From Bacillaceae bacterium (GTDB lineage: Bacteria > Bacillota > Bacilli > JACDOE01), in assembly GCA_017656255.1 (NCBI GenBank), contig JACDOE010000001.1, forward strand, positions 372,001 through 436,000: a stretch of 64,000 bases of DNA, given 5' to 3'. The notes under the pieces were generated by a model that was not told the DNA's origin, made no database searches, and saw nothing but the letters and a program-made list of their open reading frames with translations. Of this stretch, positions 26,489 to 35,119 are shown in pieces; positions within the stretch are counted from its first letter, which is position 1, and every line of letters starts with the position of its first letter. The translations under genes and the position numbers were made by a program.

Positions 26489-27237
26489 CAAGTATCAATA
26501 TCGGTAAACAGGTCAGTATCCGGTTTATGCTTCGATAATACAGATTCCGGAATATTGGTCCATGCCAGATGAAAAAAGTTTTTCTTTCGCAGTGAAGTAT
26601 AATCACCGTCTAAAACACCGGGAAACACCATATTGACCGACATATTCTGCGTTTTATGTTCCCTGAGTGCTCGGGCAACCTGCTCATGATACGGAACAGC
26701 ATCAATCACAACATCTACGGCCTCATCAGGGTCGGTGTGAACCGCGCGTGCCAGTGTGCCCTTGATAGATTCGGGCAAAATGGGGTAGTACAATTTCCGG
26801 GGACTTTCTTTACTAAATTGGGCGACGGCGTGGAAGGTCGCTTTTTGAATAGCCCGATGGTCTTTGTGCCCCGATATTCCGTGTGGTGGAAACGTGATGA
26901 CAATCTGTGGATCAAATTTCTTCAGATAATCCTGAATGTGACCCGACAGTTCTTGCGTGGGAACATTGGATAATTTACCATCGTGATAGTCCAGTAACTC
27001 AACGTGTTCAATACCCAGGACATCGGCGGCCCGTTGAAGTTCTTTCTCTCTTACCTCCGCCAGCTCTTCCGGTCTGCACTGCGGCGGATGGCCGGTTTTT
27101 CCCGCTTCACCACGGGTGGCACATAACAGATGAATGTCACAATCGGAAAGGCGTGAATAATGGGCAATGGTAGCGCCACTTGTAAATGTTTCATCATCGG
27201 GATGGGCGAACACAAACAGAATCCGTTTTCCGGACAT
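26488..27237 (-). CDS. bshB2: PIG-L/LmbE deacetylase, bacillithiol biosynthesis BshB2 type
   Basis: Zinc hydrolase that removes the acetyl group from GlcNAc-malate in bacillithiol synthesis. The 249-residue protein has the metal motif AHPDDE (about 11-16) and the downstream SGHKDHRA motif (His near 122-125), both complete. BshB1 and BshB2 are partly redundant in Bacillus; the proline/glycine-rich TFPPHGISGHKDH stretch and length favour BshB2. ATG near a CAAGGAGTGG ribosome site. The putative bacillithiol disulfide reductase gene ypdA lies 1.6 kb away beyond gudB. The exact substrate could be another N-acyl sugar. Confidence 0.8.
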   Translation of the reverse strand: MSGKRILFVFAHPDDETFTSGATIAHYSRLSDCDIHLLCATRGEAGKTGHPPQCRPEELAEVREKELQRAADVLGIEHVELLDYHDGKLSNVPTQELSGHIQDYLKKFDPQIVITFPPHGISGHKDHRAIQKATFHAVAQFSKESPRKLYYPILPESIKGTLARAVHTDPDEAVDVVIDAVPYHEQVARALREHKTQNMSVNMVFPGVLDGDYTSLRKKNFFHLAWTNIPESVLSKHKPDTDLFTDIDT

Positions 27238-27429
27238 GTTGAACCACTCCTTGCAGGTAGAAATAACTTATTCTATGACCATTATGACATACTTTTACCA
27301 GACCGGCTTATAATACTTAAAATGTATTACAATTTAAAAAACTTCGGGGAAACTTCTCATTCTCATGTGAAAGGTGTATACTTATATCTAAATTTGAGAT
27401 ACATACATCATGGACGAGGTGGTATGAAG

Positions 27430-28719
27430 ATGGAAGACAAAGATGTGGTGGAAGGAAAAGACAATAAGAAAAAAGTCACAGAAAATCTGAATCTGCTTCA
27501 GTCTACTCAAACTGTCATCAAGAACGCTTTAAATAAATTGGGGTATCCTGAACAGGTTTATGAACTGCTGAAAGAGCCGCTGCGTATTCTGACTGTAAGG
27601 ATTCCGGTCAGAATGGATGATGGATCTGTCAGGGTTTTTACAGGATACAGAGCTCAACATAACGATGCCGTTGGACCTACCAAAGGTGGGGTTCGGTTTC
27701 ACCCGGATGTTACTGAAGATGAAGTGAAAGCGCTATCTATCTGGATGAGTTTGAAATGCGGCATTGTTGATCTTCCTTATGGCGGAGGAAAAGGTGGTAT
27801 TGTCTGCGACCCCCGGGAAATGTCTTTTCGTGAACTGGAAAGGCTAAGTCGCGGTTATGTCCGGGCCATCAGCCAGATTGTAGGACCGACCAAAGACATC
27901 CCGGCACCGGATGTGTTTACAAACTCGCAGATTATGGCATGGATGATGGATGAATACAGCCGAATCCGGGAATTTGATTCCCCGGGTTTCATCACGGGGA
28001 AACCCCTTGTACTGGGGGGGTCACACGGTCGTGAATCGGCAACAGCAAAAGGGGTTACCATTTGTATCGAAGAAGCAGCGAAAAGAAAAGAAATTGACCT
28101 AATGGGTGCCCGGGTGGTTGTCCAGGGATTCGGTAATGCCGGCAGTTATCTGGCGAAATTCATGCATGACGCCGGGGCGAAAGTGATCGGTATTTCCGAT
28201 GCATACGGAGCTCTTTACGACGAAGATGGACTCGATATTGATTATCTCCTCGACCGTCGGGATTCGTTCGGAACCGTAACCAAGCTGTTCAAGGATACGA
28301 TCACCAATAAAGAATTGCTTGAACTCGATTGTGATATTCTGGTTCCCGCCGCCATTGAAAATCAGATTACAGCGGAAAATGCCCATAACATCAAGGCCAG
28401 CATCGTCGTGGAAGCGGCCAACGGGCCGACGACCCTGGAAGCAACACGTATTCTGACTGAACGGGGGATTCTGATCGTCCCTGATGTTCTGGCAAGTTCC
28501 GGAGGCGTTACCGTTTCCTATTTTGAATGGGTACAGAACAATCAGGGATATTACTGGACCGAAGAAGAAGTAGAACAGAAGTTAAGAGACGTGATGGTCA
28601 GTGCTTTTGAAAATGTCTACAATACAGCGCTCAGTCGTCAAATCGACATGAGGCTGGCTGCTTATATGGTAGGCGTTCGCAAAATGGCCGAGGCATCCCG
28701 TTTCCGCGGATGGGTTTAA
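27430..28719 (+). CDS. gudB: NAD-dependent glutamate dehydrogenase
   Basis: Interconverts glutamate and 2-oxoglutarate plus ammonia; catabolic in Bacillus. The 429-residue protein has the substrate-binding lysines in KGGVRFHP and MSLKCGIVDLPYGGGKGG, and the dinucleotide motif VVQGFGNAGSYLA. Start at 27430 (MEDKDVV) is chosen because GAGGTGG lies seven bases before it; an ATG two codons upstream is too close to this site. No tandem-repeat insertion of the type that inactivates gudB in B. subtilis 168 is visible. Neighbours ypbH and ypdA match the B. subtilis gudB locus, which favours gudB over rocG. Confidence 0.93.
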   Translation: MEDKDVVEGKDNKKKVTENLNLLQSTQTVIKNALNKLGYPEQVYELLKEPLRILTVRIPVRMDDGSVRVFTGYRAQHNDAVGPTKGGVRFHPDVTEDEVKALSIWMSLKCGIVDLPYGGGKGGIVCDPREMSFRELERLSRGYVRAISQIVGPTKDIPAPDVFTNSQIMAWMMDEYSRIREFDSPGFITGKPLVLGGSHGRESATAKGVTICIEEAAKRKEIDLMGARVVVQGFGNAGSYLAKFMHDAGAKVIGISDAYGALYDEDGLDIDYLLDRRDSFGTVTKLFKDTITNKELLELDCDILVPAAIENQITAENAHNIKASIVVEAANGPTTLEATRILTERGILIVPDVLASSGGVTVSYFEWVQNNQGYYWTEEEVEQKLRDVMVSAFENVYNTALSRQIDMRLAAYMVGVRKMAEASRFRGWV

Positions 28720-28809
28720 ACAGCCCTTAAATGTTGTATTTTTCCTCTGTCATCGTTATGATGATAGGGGATTTCTTTTTAAGAATGGACGAAAAGAAGG
28801 TGATACAAC

Positions 28810-29790
28810 ATGTCAAATAAGGAAAATGTGATTGTGATCGGGGCCGGACCCTGTGGAATAGCAGCTGGAATCGCCCTTCAGGAAAAGGGACTTAATCCGC
28901 TGTTGATTGAAAAAGGGGCGCTTGTTCAATCCATTTATGACTATCCGACCCATATGCAGTTTTTCAGTACCCCGGATTTACTGGAAGTTGGCAATATACC
29001 GTTCGTGATAAGCAGAGATAAGCCAACCCGGCTGGAAGCGCTCAATTACTACCGGAACGTGGTGGAGCGAAAAAATCTGCGCGTCAAAACGTATGAAAAA
29101 GTTGAACACGTCAAGAAGACCGGTGAGGGATTCGTTGTTGATACCGTTGACAGACTGGGTGACGCTCATCAATATGTGTCCAAATACCTGGTGATTGCCA
29201 CCGGATATTTTGACCGGCCCAATTATCTCAATGTGCCGGGAGAAGATCTGGATAAGGTTTCCCATTATTTTAAAGAAGCCCATCCTTATCACGGGCTGAA
29301 GGTTGCGGTGATCGGCGGGAAAAATTCGGCAATTGATGCTGCGATGGAACTGGAAAAAGTGGGAGCGGATGTGACAATAATTTACCGGGGATCCACTTAT
29401 TCTGAAAGCATCAAACCCTGGGTTCGTCCTGTGATCGAAAGCCTGGTGGATAAAGAACGTATCAAAGTGATGTGGAATGCCCGTGTAAAGGAAATTAAAA
29501 AACAATCGGTTGTGGTCGAACAAGATGGTGAAATTAAAGAAATTGAAAATGACTTCGTTTTTGCTCTGACCGGCTATCGACCGAACCGTAAACTATTGAA
29601 TGAACTGGGTGTTGAGGTCAACGAAGAGACGGGGGAACCCGTCCACAATCCGGATACAATGGAAACCAATGTTGAAGGTGTGTACATTGCGGGCGTGATA
29701 GCTGCGGGCAATAATGCCAATGTCATTTTTATCGAGAACGGACGCTTCCACGGAGGCATCCTGGCAGATGCGATTGCCAGTAAAGAATAA
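28810..29790 (+). CDS. ypdA: YpdA-family bacillithiol disulfide reductase
   Basis: FAD-dependent, NADPH-linked reductase that keeps bacillithiol reduced (also called Bdr). The 326-residue protein has two Rossmann motifs: the FAD-binding IGAGPCGIAAGIAL (about 9-22), with the conserved Cys next to the glycines, and the NAD(P)H motif VIGGKNSAIDAAMEL (about 170-185). A C-terminal GVYIAGVIAAGNN stretch closes the flavin site. Preceded by AAGAAGG. Follows gudB and precedes convergent ansA, the order seen in B. subtilis around ypdA. Together with the BshB2-type gene it indicates a bacillithiol-using organism. Confidence 0.92.
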   Translation: MSNKENVIVIGAGPCGIAAGIALQEKGLNPLLIEKGALVQSIYDYPTHMQFFSTPDLLEVGNIPFVISRDKPTRLEALNYYRNVVERKNLRVKTYEKVEHVKKTGEGFVVDTVDRLGDAHQYVSKYLVIATGYFDRPNYLNVPGEDLDKVSHYFKEAHPYHGLKVAVIGGKNSAIDAAMELEKVGADVTIIYRGSTYSESIKPWVRPVIESLVDKERIKVMWNARVKEIKKQSVVVEQDGEIKEIENDFVFALTGYRPNRKLLNELGVEVNEETGEPVHNPDTMETNVEGVYIAGVIAAGNNANVIFIENGRFHGGILADAIASKE

Positions 29791-29795
29791 GTAAT

Positions 29796-29846
29796 AAAAG
29801 GGAGCCGCAAAAATGAGGTGATGCCTCTGTTTTGCGGCCCTTTTAT
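29796..29846. terminator. Bidirectional terminator between ypdA and ansA
   Basis: AAAAGGGAGCCGCAAAA (29796-29812) pairs with TTTTGCGGCCCTTTT (29830-29844) with one bulge and an inner short stem; A- and T-runs flank it on the proper strands. Confidence 0.85.
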
Positions 29847-29847
29847 T

Positions 29848-30819
29848 TCAGAATGAGAAATATTCCTTCAGTCGTTCAATATCACGGCTGGTTTCAAGCG
29901 CGACAATCAATTTGATTCTTGCTTTCTGTCCGTTCAAGCCGTTACTGAAGATAACACCCAGCTCCTTCAGTTGCTTTCCGCCACCCTCATACCCGTATGT
30001 GTCCTGGACAAAGCCGTTAAAACAGCGGGAGACCATAACGACCGGGATTTTTCTGGACGACAGTTCACGAATCACCGGCATGATGGAAGGGGGTAAATTC
30101 CCCTGGCCCAGCGCTTCAATCACCACGCCATCAATGCCAGGTTCCAGCAAAAACTTCAGCCACTCCGGGGACATACCGGCTGTGGCCTTGATTAAAGGAA
30201 CACTGGCATCTGCTTTATCAACAGTGTAATGCTCACGGGGAAGGGGTGGCAGATAATATTTGATCTGTTTATGTGTAATCTGGCCAATCGTTCCGTACTG
30301 CGGAGATTGAAAAGTCGCCACATTGCTGGTATGGGTCTTCGTCACAAAACGTGCTGCATGAATCTCATCGTTAAAAACCACAATCGTCCCTCTGTTGCTG
30401 CTGGATGGATCTACGGCCGTCCGAACGGAATGGACCAGATTGACCGGGCCGTCAGCCCCAAGCTCATTGCTGCTTCTCATCGCTCCCGTTACAATTACCG
30501 GTTTTTCTGATGATTCAACCAGGTCCAGAAAATAGGCCGTTTCTTCCAGGGTGTCGGTCCCATGTGTTACGACCACTCCGGCTATCGATTTATCTTCAAG
30601 GTAATGATGTACCCTTTGAGCAAGTTGATACATGATCTCAGGTGTCATGTGGGGACTCGGGATGTTCAAATAATGATCCATTTTTACGTTTGCATATTTT
30701 TCAAGCAGAGGAATCAAACGTTCCATTGCATGTTCATCAGTAGGTTTGACCGAATCCGATTCGGCGTCCATCCCCATCGCGATCGTTCCACCTGTATTAA
30801 TAACGGCTACCTGGGTCAT
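29848..30819 (-). CDS. ansA: L-asparaginase, type I
   Basis: Hydrolyses asparagine to aspartate and ammonia in the cytoplasm. The 323-residue protein has both catalytic threonine motifs: TGGTIAMG (about 9-16) and VVTHGTDTLEETAYFLD (about 84-100), with the Lys-containing TGAMRSSNELGADGP segment. No signal peptide, so it is the cytoplasmic AnsA type. In B. subtilis 168 ansA is part of ansAB; here it stands alone, convergent to ypdA and next to prsW. ATG behind GAGGAGGAATG. Confidence 0.93.
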   Translation of the reverse strand: MTQVAVINTGGTIAMGMDAESDSVKPTDEHAMERLIPLLEKYANVKMDHYLNIPSPHMTPEIMYQLAQRVHHYLEDKSIAGVVVTHGTDTLEETAYFLDLVESSEKPVIVTGAMRSSNELGADGPVNLVHSVRTAVDPSSSNRGTIVVFNDEIHAARFVTKTHTSNVATFQSPQYGTIGQITHKQIKYYLPPLPREHYTVDKADASVPLIKATAGMSPEWLKFLLEPGIDGVVIEALGQGNLPPSIMPVIRELSSRKIPVVMVSRCFNGFVQDTYGYEGGGKQLKELGVIFSNGLNGQKARIKLIVALETSRDIERLKEYFSF

Positions 30820-30899
30820 GTCGCATTCCTCCTCATAATAAGACTATTTTTTTGCTATGTGCCATGTTACGATGTAAAAGATAGGATGGTGTAAGAAAG

Positions 30900-31562
30900 A
30901 TGCTGGCAACGATTAGTGCCGCGATTGCACCCGGAATCGCGCTGTTAAGTTATTTTTATTTGAAAGATAAATATCAGGCCGAACCGATCATGATGGTGAG
31001 TCGGTCATTTGTGTTCGGTGCACTGCTCGTTTTTCCCATCATGGTGATCCAGTATGCCGTTCAACAGGAATTTGAAATCGGGATTTTTGGACAGGCATTT
31101 GTGATCAGTTCGATGATGGAAGAATTTTTTAAATGGTTCATTGTCTATTATACCGCATATCAGCATGTTGAGTTTGATGAACACTATGATGGCATCATCT
31201 ATGGAGCCGCCGTGTCACTGGGATTTGCCTCTATGGAAAATTTTATTTATCTGTGGATTAACGGACTCGACTCGGCCCTGTTACGTGCCCTTTTACCTGT
31301 TTCAGGACACGCTCTGTTCGCTGTTGCCATGGGATATTATATGGGAAAGGCAAAATTCACGACTTCCCGTAAAAAGAGACGCCGGTTACTGCTCCAATCG
31401 ATAATGGCGCCGATCATGCTGCACGGGATTTATAACTGGATCCTTCTGAGCGGAGGCAGTAAATGGCTGTGGTTTATGATTCCGTTCATGTTTTTACTGT
31501 GGATCATTTCACTTAGACGAGTGGCGAAAGCGTCTATTTCTCCTCCTGTTTGCAAACAATAA
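30900..31562 (+). CDS. prsW: Intramembrane glutamic-type protease PrsW
   Basis: Site-1 protease family that cuts the anti-sigma factor RsiW in B. subtilis under cell-envelope stress, releasing SigW. The 220-residue protein has about six membrane segments and the three family motifs: EEFFKW (near 76-81), GFASMENFIY (near 110) and GHALFAVAMGYYMG followed by LHGIYNW. All expected Glu and His residues are present. The gene sits at its conserved place between ansA/gudB and ypeB. ATG at 30900 with AAGAAAG before it. Presence of rsiW elsewhere in the genome is not known from this window. Confidence 0.9.
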   Translation: MLATISAAIAPGIALLSYFYLKDKYQAEPIMMVSRSFVFGALLVFPIMVIQYAVQQEFEIGIFGQAFVISSMMEEFFKWFIVYYTAYQHVEFDEHYDGIIYGAAVSLGFASMENFIYLWINGLDSALLRALLPVSGHALFAVAMGYYMGKAKFTTSRKKRRRLLLQSIMAPIMLHGIYNWILLSGGSKWLWFMIPFMFLLWIISLRRVAKASISPPVCKQ

Positions 31563-31582
31563 AAACGGCAAGGAGGGATAAC

Positions 31583-31744
31583 ATGAAACAGGATCGTTAC
31601 AAAGTTACCATTACCTGTGAAAAATGCGGTGAACGTTTTACACTGAGAGCAAAAAAAGGGAAGTCCGGCTCCGTTCAGACCGGGTTTAAACGTTGTTTAT
31701 GTGATAATGAACAGGATTTTCACATTACGTATCATGAAGTCTAA
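31583..31744 (+). CDS. Small zinc-ribbon-like protein
   Basis: A 53-residue protein with CxxC near residues 12-15 (CEKCGERF) and CxC near 38-40 (RCLCDN), fitting a small zinc-binding fold. The start at 31583 has AAGGAGG six bases upstream. It occupies the position where sleB lies before ypeB in B. subtilis. Function unknown; a nucleic-acid or protein binding role is possible. Followed by a terminator, so it is not co-transcribed with ypeB. Confidence 0.7.
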   Translation: MKQDRYKVTITCEKCGERFTLRAKKGKSGSVQTGFKRCLCDNEQDFHITYHEV

Positions 31745-31747
31745 ACA

Positions 31748-31781
31748 GAGAAAGGGCTTTTTAACAGCTCTTTCTTTTTTT
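31748..31781 (+). terminator. Terminator after the zinc-ribbon gene
   Basis: GAAAGGGCT (31750-31758) pairs with AGCTCTTTC (31766-31774), one G-U pair, then seven T. Confidence 0.85.
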
Positions 31782-31869
31782 GTATAATCAACCGTTAATC
31801 AACTTAAAATACAGACATAACCGGATTTGTCCCCGGCCATGTTGAAAATAAATAAGGGAAGGTGAAATC

Positions 31870-33213
31870 ATGTACGCAAGATTATCGGGGGTATTATTGC
31901 CATTTCTGGTCATCGCCCTCGCAGGTGTCGGTGTCTGGGGTTACCAGGAGAACCAGGAAAAGAACTCGATTTTAATCAAGGCGGAAAATCAATATCAACG
32001 GGCGTTCCATGATTTGACGTATCATATCAACAAACTTGAGGAAGAACTGTCAAAGTCGATTGTGATCAATAGCCGTGGCCAGCGTGTTCCCAATATGGCC
32101 ACAATCTGGAGGCTGTCCTATGCGGCACAATCCGATGTAGGCCAGTTACCACTTACATTAATGCCGTTCAATAAAACAGAAGAATTTCTGTCCAACATGG
32201 CTGATTTTTCTTATCAGGTTGCGATCCGTGACTTGAATGAAAATCCGTTGACTGAACAGGAATGGAGTACACTCCGCGAATTACATAAGCGGGCCCGGGA
32301 TATTCAGAAAGAACTGGACAACGTCCAGTCCAAAGTTCTGGCTAAAAATCTTCGCTGGATGGATGTGGAAACCGCTCTGGCTACCGAAGATAAACAGATG
32401 GATAATACGATTGTAGACGGCTTTCGAACAGTTGACAAGAGAGTGGGGGAATACAAAGAGTTAAACTGGGGCACCTCCATTACCAGTATCGAGCAACGAA
32501 AGAAAGATGGAATCAAGAACATAAAGGGAAAAGAAATCTCCAGAACAGAAGCCAAACAGGTGGCTTTAAAATTTCTGGGGATCAACGATCAATCGGTTAA
32601 TGTTGAAGTAGATGAGAACGGGAAAGGAACGGAGTACAGTTCATACAGTGTTACCATCAAAAAAGAAGACGGAGACCCCATCCATCTTGATGTCACCAAG
32701 AAAGGCGGCCATGTCGTCTGGTTACTTAATGAACGGGAGATTAATCAACCGAGCCTCTCTTTCAATCAGGCCAGGGAAAAAGCGATGCAGTTTTTACGCC
32801 GACACGGGTATGATGCCATGGAATTCAGTGCATCGGACCAATACGAACAACTGGCGGTGTTTACAGCAGTTCACAAACAGGGTGATGTCAGAATCTATCC
32901 CGATGCGGTAACCGTTAAAGTCGCGCTGGACAATGGCGAAGTAACCGGTTTTCAGGCTGAAAAATACATGCTTTATCACGTGAAACGTGACATCGCTGAG
33001 CCGGAACTGACCCGAAAAGAAGCCCTGGACAAAATTCATCACAAGTTAAACGTGAGGGAATCCAGGCTCTCGTTAATTGAAAACGGGATGGGAGAAGAAG
33101 TTCTCTGCTATGAATTTATCGGCACCATGGGTAATAAAACGTACCGGGTGTTTATCAACGCCAGCGACGGTTCTGAAGAGGAGATCGAAGTGTTAAAAGA
33201 TGTCCGATTGTAA
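31870..33213 (+). CDS. ypeB: Germination protein YpeB
   Basis: Spore inner-membrane protein that stabilises and localises the cortex-lytic enzyme SleB. The 447-residue protein has an N-terminal membrane segment (about 7-24), an N-terminal helical domain and three C-terminal PepSY-type repeats (EISRTEAKQVALKFLG; SLSFNQAREKAMQFLRR; ELTRKEALDKIHHKLNV). In the usual arrangement it is the second gene of sleB-ypeB; here no sleB precedes it. Starts ATG behind AAGGGAAGGTG. Probably made in the forespore under SigG, but I see no certain promoter. Confidence 0.93.
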   Translation: MYARLSGVLLPFLVIALAGVGVWGYQENQEKNSILIKAENQYQRAFHDLTYHINKLEEELSKSIVINSRGQRVPNMATIWRLSYAAQSDVGQLPLTLMPFNKTEEFLSNMADFSYQVAIRDLNENPLTEQEWSTLRELHKRARDIQKELDNVQSKVLAKNLRWMDVETALATEDKQMDNTIVDGFRTVDKRVGEYKELNWGTSITSIEQRKKDGIKNIKGKEISRTEAKQVALKFLGINDQSVNVEVDENGKGTEYSSYSVTIKKEDGDPIHLDVTKKGGHVVWLLNEREINQPSLSFNQAREKAMQFLRRHGYDAMEFSASDQYEQLAVFTAVHKQGDVRIYPDAVTVKVALDNGEVTGFQAEKYMLYHVKRDIAEPELTRKEALDKIHHKLNVRESRLSLIENGMGEEVLCYEFIGTMGNKTYRVFINASDGSEEEIEVLKDVRL

Positions 33214-33236
33214 TTCACCCTCCCATATTTCATGTC

Positions 33237-33267
33237 AAAGCAGTGTCCCTTGTTGACACTGCTTTTC
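33237..33267 (+). terminator. Terminator after ypeB
   Basis: AAAGCAGTGTC (33237-33247) pairs with GACACTGCTTT (33255-33265) across CCTTGTT, then TTC; strong stem, short T-run. Confidence 0.75.
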
Positions 33268-33387
33268 TAATTGCGGAAAAATGACCGAATGATGACAGGA
33301 ATGTGAAACCGGAAAGTTATGTACGCCTTTATCGATTATACATGCTATAATAAAAAACACAGACAAATTTTGAGAGGGGGTTCGGGT

Positions 33388-34071
33388 ATGCTGCCGGAGG
33401 TAGGCCAGGAAATTTATCTGCAGGTCGATGATGGTGATCAGACCGACACCAGTTACAAATCTAAAGTAATAGATGTCAAAGATGACTATTTATCAATATA
33501 TTTGCCTGTATTGCAAAAAACAGGGAAAAGTAAAGTTCTCAGGGCAGGAAGCCGGGTAGGGGTGTCCCATTTTGGAAAAGATGGAGCCAGATATGAATAT
33601 TCTGTTATGATTCTGGAAAATGTGAATGATGAAATCCCTTATACACGAATTTCGATGCCGAAAAAAGAAGAAATTCAACGAAAACAACGAAGAAATTTTG
33701 TCCGGATTCCGGCCAGCGTCGAAGTCGCCCTGGAACTGATTGAACCCAATGACCGTAACATACATATTGTGACCAGAACGGTGGATATCAGCGGGGGAGG
33801 CATCGCGGTTCAGGTGCCGTCTACATATGATGTCAGACAGGACGATCAGTTTAATGTCTGGCTCGTTTTACCCTGCGGCAAGAATATCGTTCATGCCAAT
33901 TTCATCGGCAGGGTGACCCGTCTGATCGAAAAAGAAAATCAGGCCTTCAAGATTGCGCCGATTGAAATTATCAATATATCTCAGAAAGACCAGCAGCATA
34001 TTGTCCAGTTTTGCTTTCAATGTGAAGTGGAACAGCGAAAAAAACAGCAACGTATGTTTGACAGGAGATGA
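33388..34071 (+). CDS. ypfA: PilZ-domain c-di-GMP receptor (YpfA/YcgR-like)
   Basis: Flagellar-brake type protein; in B. subtilis YpfA (DgrA/MotI) binds c-di-GMP and stops the motor. The 227-residue protein has an N-terminal YcgR-like beta domain and a C-terminal PilZ domain with the c-di-GMP motifs RKQRRNFVRIPA (RxxxR) and DISGGG (D/NxSxxG). Start at 33388 (MLPEVGQEIYL) behind GAGAGGGGG; an in-frame codon 23 residues upstream lacks an RBS. Overlaps the next gene by four bases. Confidence 0.9.
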   Translation: MLPEVGQEIYLQVDDGDQTDTSYKSKVIDVKDDYLSIYLPVLQKTGKSKVLRAGSRVGVSHFGKDGARYEYSVMILENVNDEIPYTRISMPKKEEIQRKQRRNFVRIPASVEVALELIEPNDRNIHIVTRTVDISGGGIAVQVPSTYDVRQDDQFNVWLVLPCGKNIVHANFIGRVTRLIEKENQAFKIAPIEIINISQKDQQHIVQFCFQCEVEQRKKQQRMFDRR

Positions 34072-34280
34072 AGCGGAACTCCATGATGAGAAGCAGAAAA
34101 TACCCCGATTATGAAGCGCGATTTTGCCGGTTTTCAAACTCAATTGAAAAAGGATTATCAACCTTACTGGGTATCTTTTTGATATTGCTTATTTGTTCAC
34201 AAATTTTTTTATCCATTGATGACCACAATATGTTGAAGAATCAAACGGAAAAGCTGGAGGGTTCCGTTGCAACATTTTAA
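34068..34280 (+). CDS. ypfB: YpfB-like small membrane protein
   Basis: A 70-residue protein with a basic N-terminus, one membrane segment (about 34-50) and a short tail. It follows ypfA with an ATGA overlap, as ypfB does in B. subtilis (DUF5359-type). A start at 34083 is also possible. Function unknown; synteny is the main support for its reality. Confidence 0.7.
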   Translation: MKRNSMMRSRKYPDYEARFCRFSNSIEKGLSTLLGIFLILLICSQIFLSIDDHNMLKNQTEKLEGSVATF

Positions 34281-34393
34281 AGGGTGTGTTACTATTTAAG
34301 TAATTAAATAACTGAACATAAGTTGTCTGTCGTAGAGTGGGATATGTCGTAGTCGTCGTGGAAGTGGTGAATCGAATACGATAAGCGTTGTGG

Positions 34394-34417
34394 AAGCAGG
34401 CATCCCCTGCTTTTTTT
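34394..34417 (+). terminator. Terminator-like hairpin 33 bp before cmk
   Basis: AAGCAGG (34394-34400), CATCC loop, CCTGCTT (34406-34412) with T-run to 34417. It is 114 bp after ypfB but only 33 bp before the cmk start codon, leaving no room for a full promoter in between, so it may act as an attenuator for cmk. Confidence 0.75.
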
Positions 34418-34450
34418 ATGTCCTCTAGACCAACATCAGGTGGGATGGAT

Positions 34451-35119
34451 ATGATTATAGCCATAGATGGGCCGGCCGGAGCCGGGAAAAGCACCGTTGC
34501 AAAAAAAGTCGCTGAAAAACTGGATTTTCTTTACATAGATACAGGTGCCATGTATCGAGCCGTCACCTGGCTGGTATTAACGAATAAATTATCGTTAAAG
34601 GATTCAATCGACTGGCATCAATTGATTGCTGAGCATCCGATCGAACTGCGACCAGACGTTGACGGATATCGTGTGTTTGTCGGCAACCAGGATGTGACAG
34701 AGGATATTCGCACTCCGGAAGTCACTTCCCTGGTCCCGCAAATCGCCGGAATTCCTGAGGTGCGACGCGAACTGGTACAACTTCAGAGAAGGATGGCGGA
34801 GCATCACGATGTGGTGATGGATGGCAGAGATATCGGAACACACGTTTTTCCGCAGGCCGAACTCAAAATCTTTTTAACGGCATCTATTGAAGAAAGAGCC
34901 AGAAGAAGATATCACGATTTATTGGAGAAAGGATACCATCCGCAAATTGATGAGTTGCGTGATGAGATCGCCCTGAGAGACAAACAGGATCAGGAAAGGG
35001 ACATCGCCCCTTTAAAAAAAGACGATCAGGCCGAATTAATTGATACAACAGGCCTGTCCATTCAGGAGGTAGTGGATCGGATTATTTCCATTTTTCGCAA
35101 GAAGGTGAGGACTTCCTGA
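34451..35119 (+). CDS. cmk: Cytidylate kinase
   Basis: Phosphorylates CMP and dCMP. The 222-residue protein begins MIIAIDGPAGAGKSTVAKKV with the P-loop at about 8-15 and contains the family's DTGAMYRAVTW, DGRDIGTHVFP and ERARRRYHDL motifs (lid arginines). The start at 34451 has AGGTGGG at good spacing; the ATG two codons upstream abuts the ribosome site. The stop overlaps the plsC start by one base, so cmk and plsC are coupled, as in B. subtilis. Confidence 0.96.
   Translation: MIIAIDGPAGAGKSTVAKKVAEKLDFLYIDTGAMYRAVTWLVLTNKLSLKDSIDWHQLIAEHPIELRPDVDGYRVFVGNQDVTEDIRTPEVTSLVPQIAGIPEVRRELVQLQRRMAEHHDVVMDGRDIGTHVFPQAELKIFLTASIEERARRRYHDLLEKGYHPQIDELRDEIALRDKQDQERDIAPLKKDDQAELIDTTGLSIQEVVDRIISIFRKKVRTS

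Noticed and set aside
27160-27429. Upstream extension of the glutamate dehydrogenase frame
   Set aside because: The frame is open further back, but this stretch overlaps the divergent bshB2 gene and its control region, and the good ribosome site and family-like N-terminus are at 27430.
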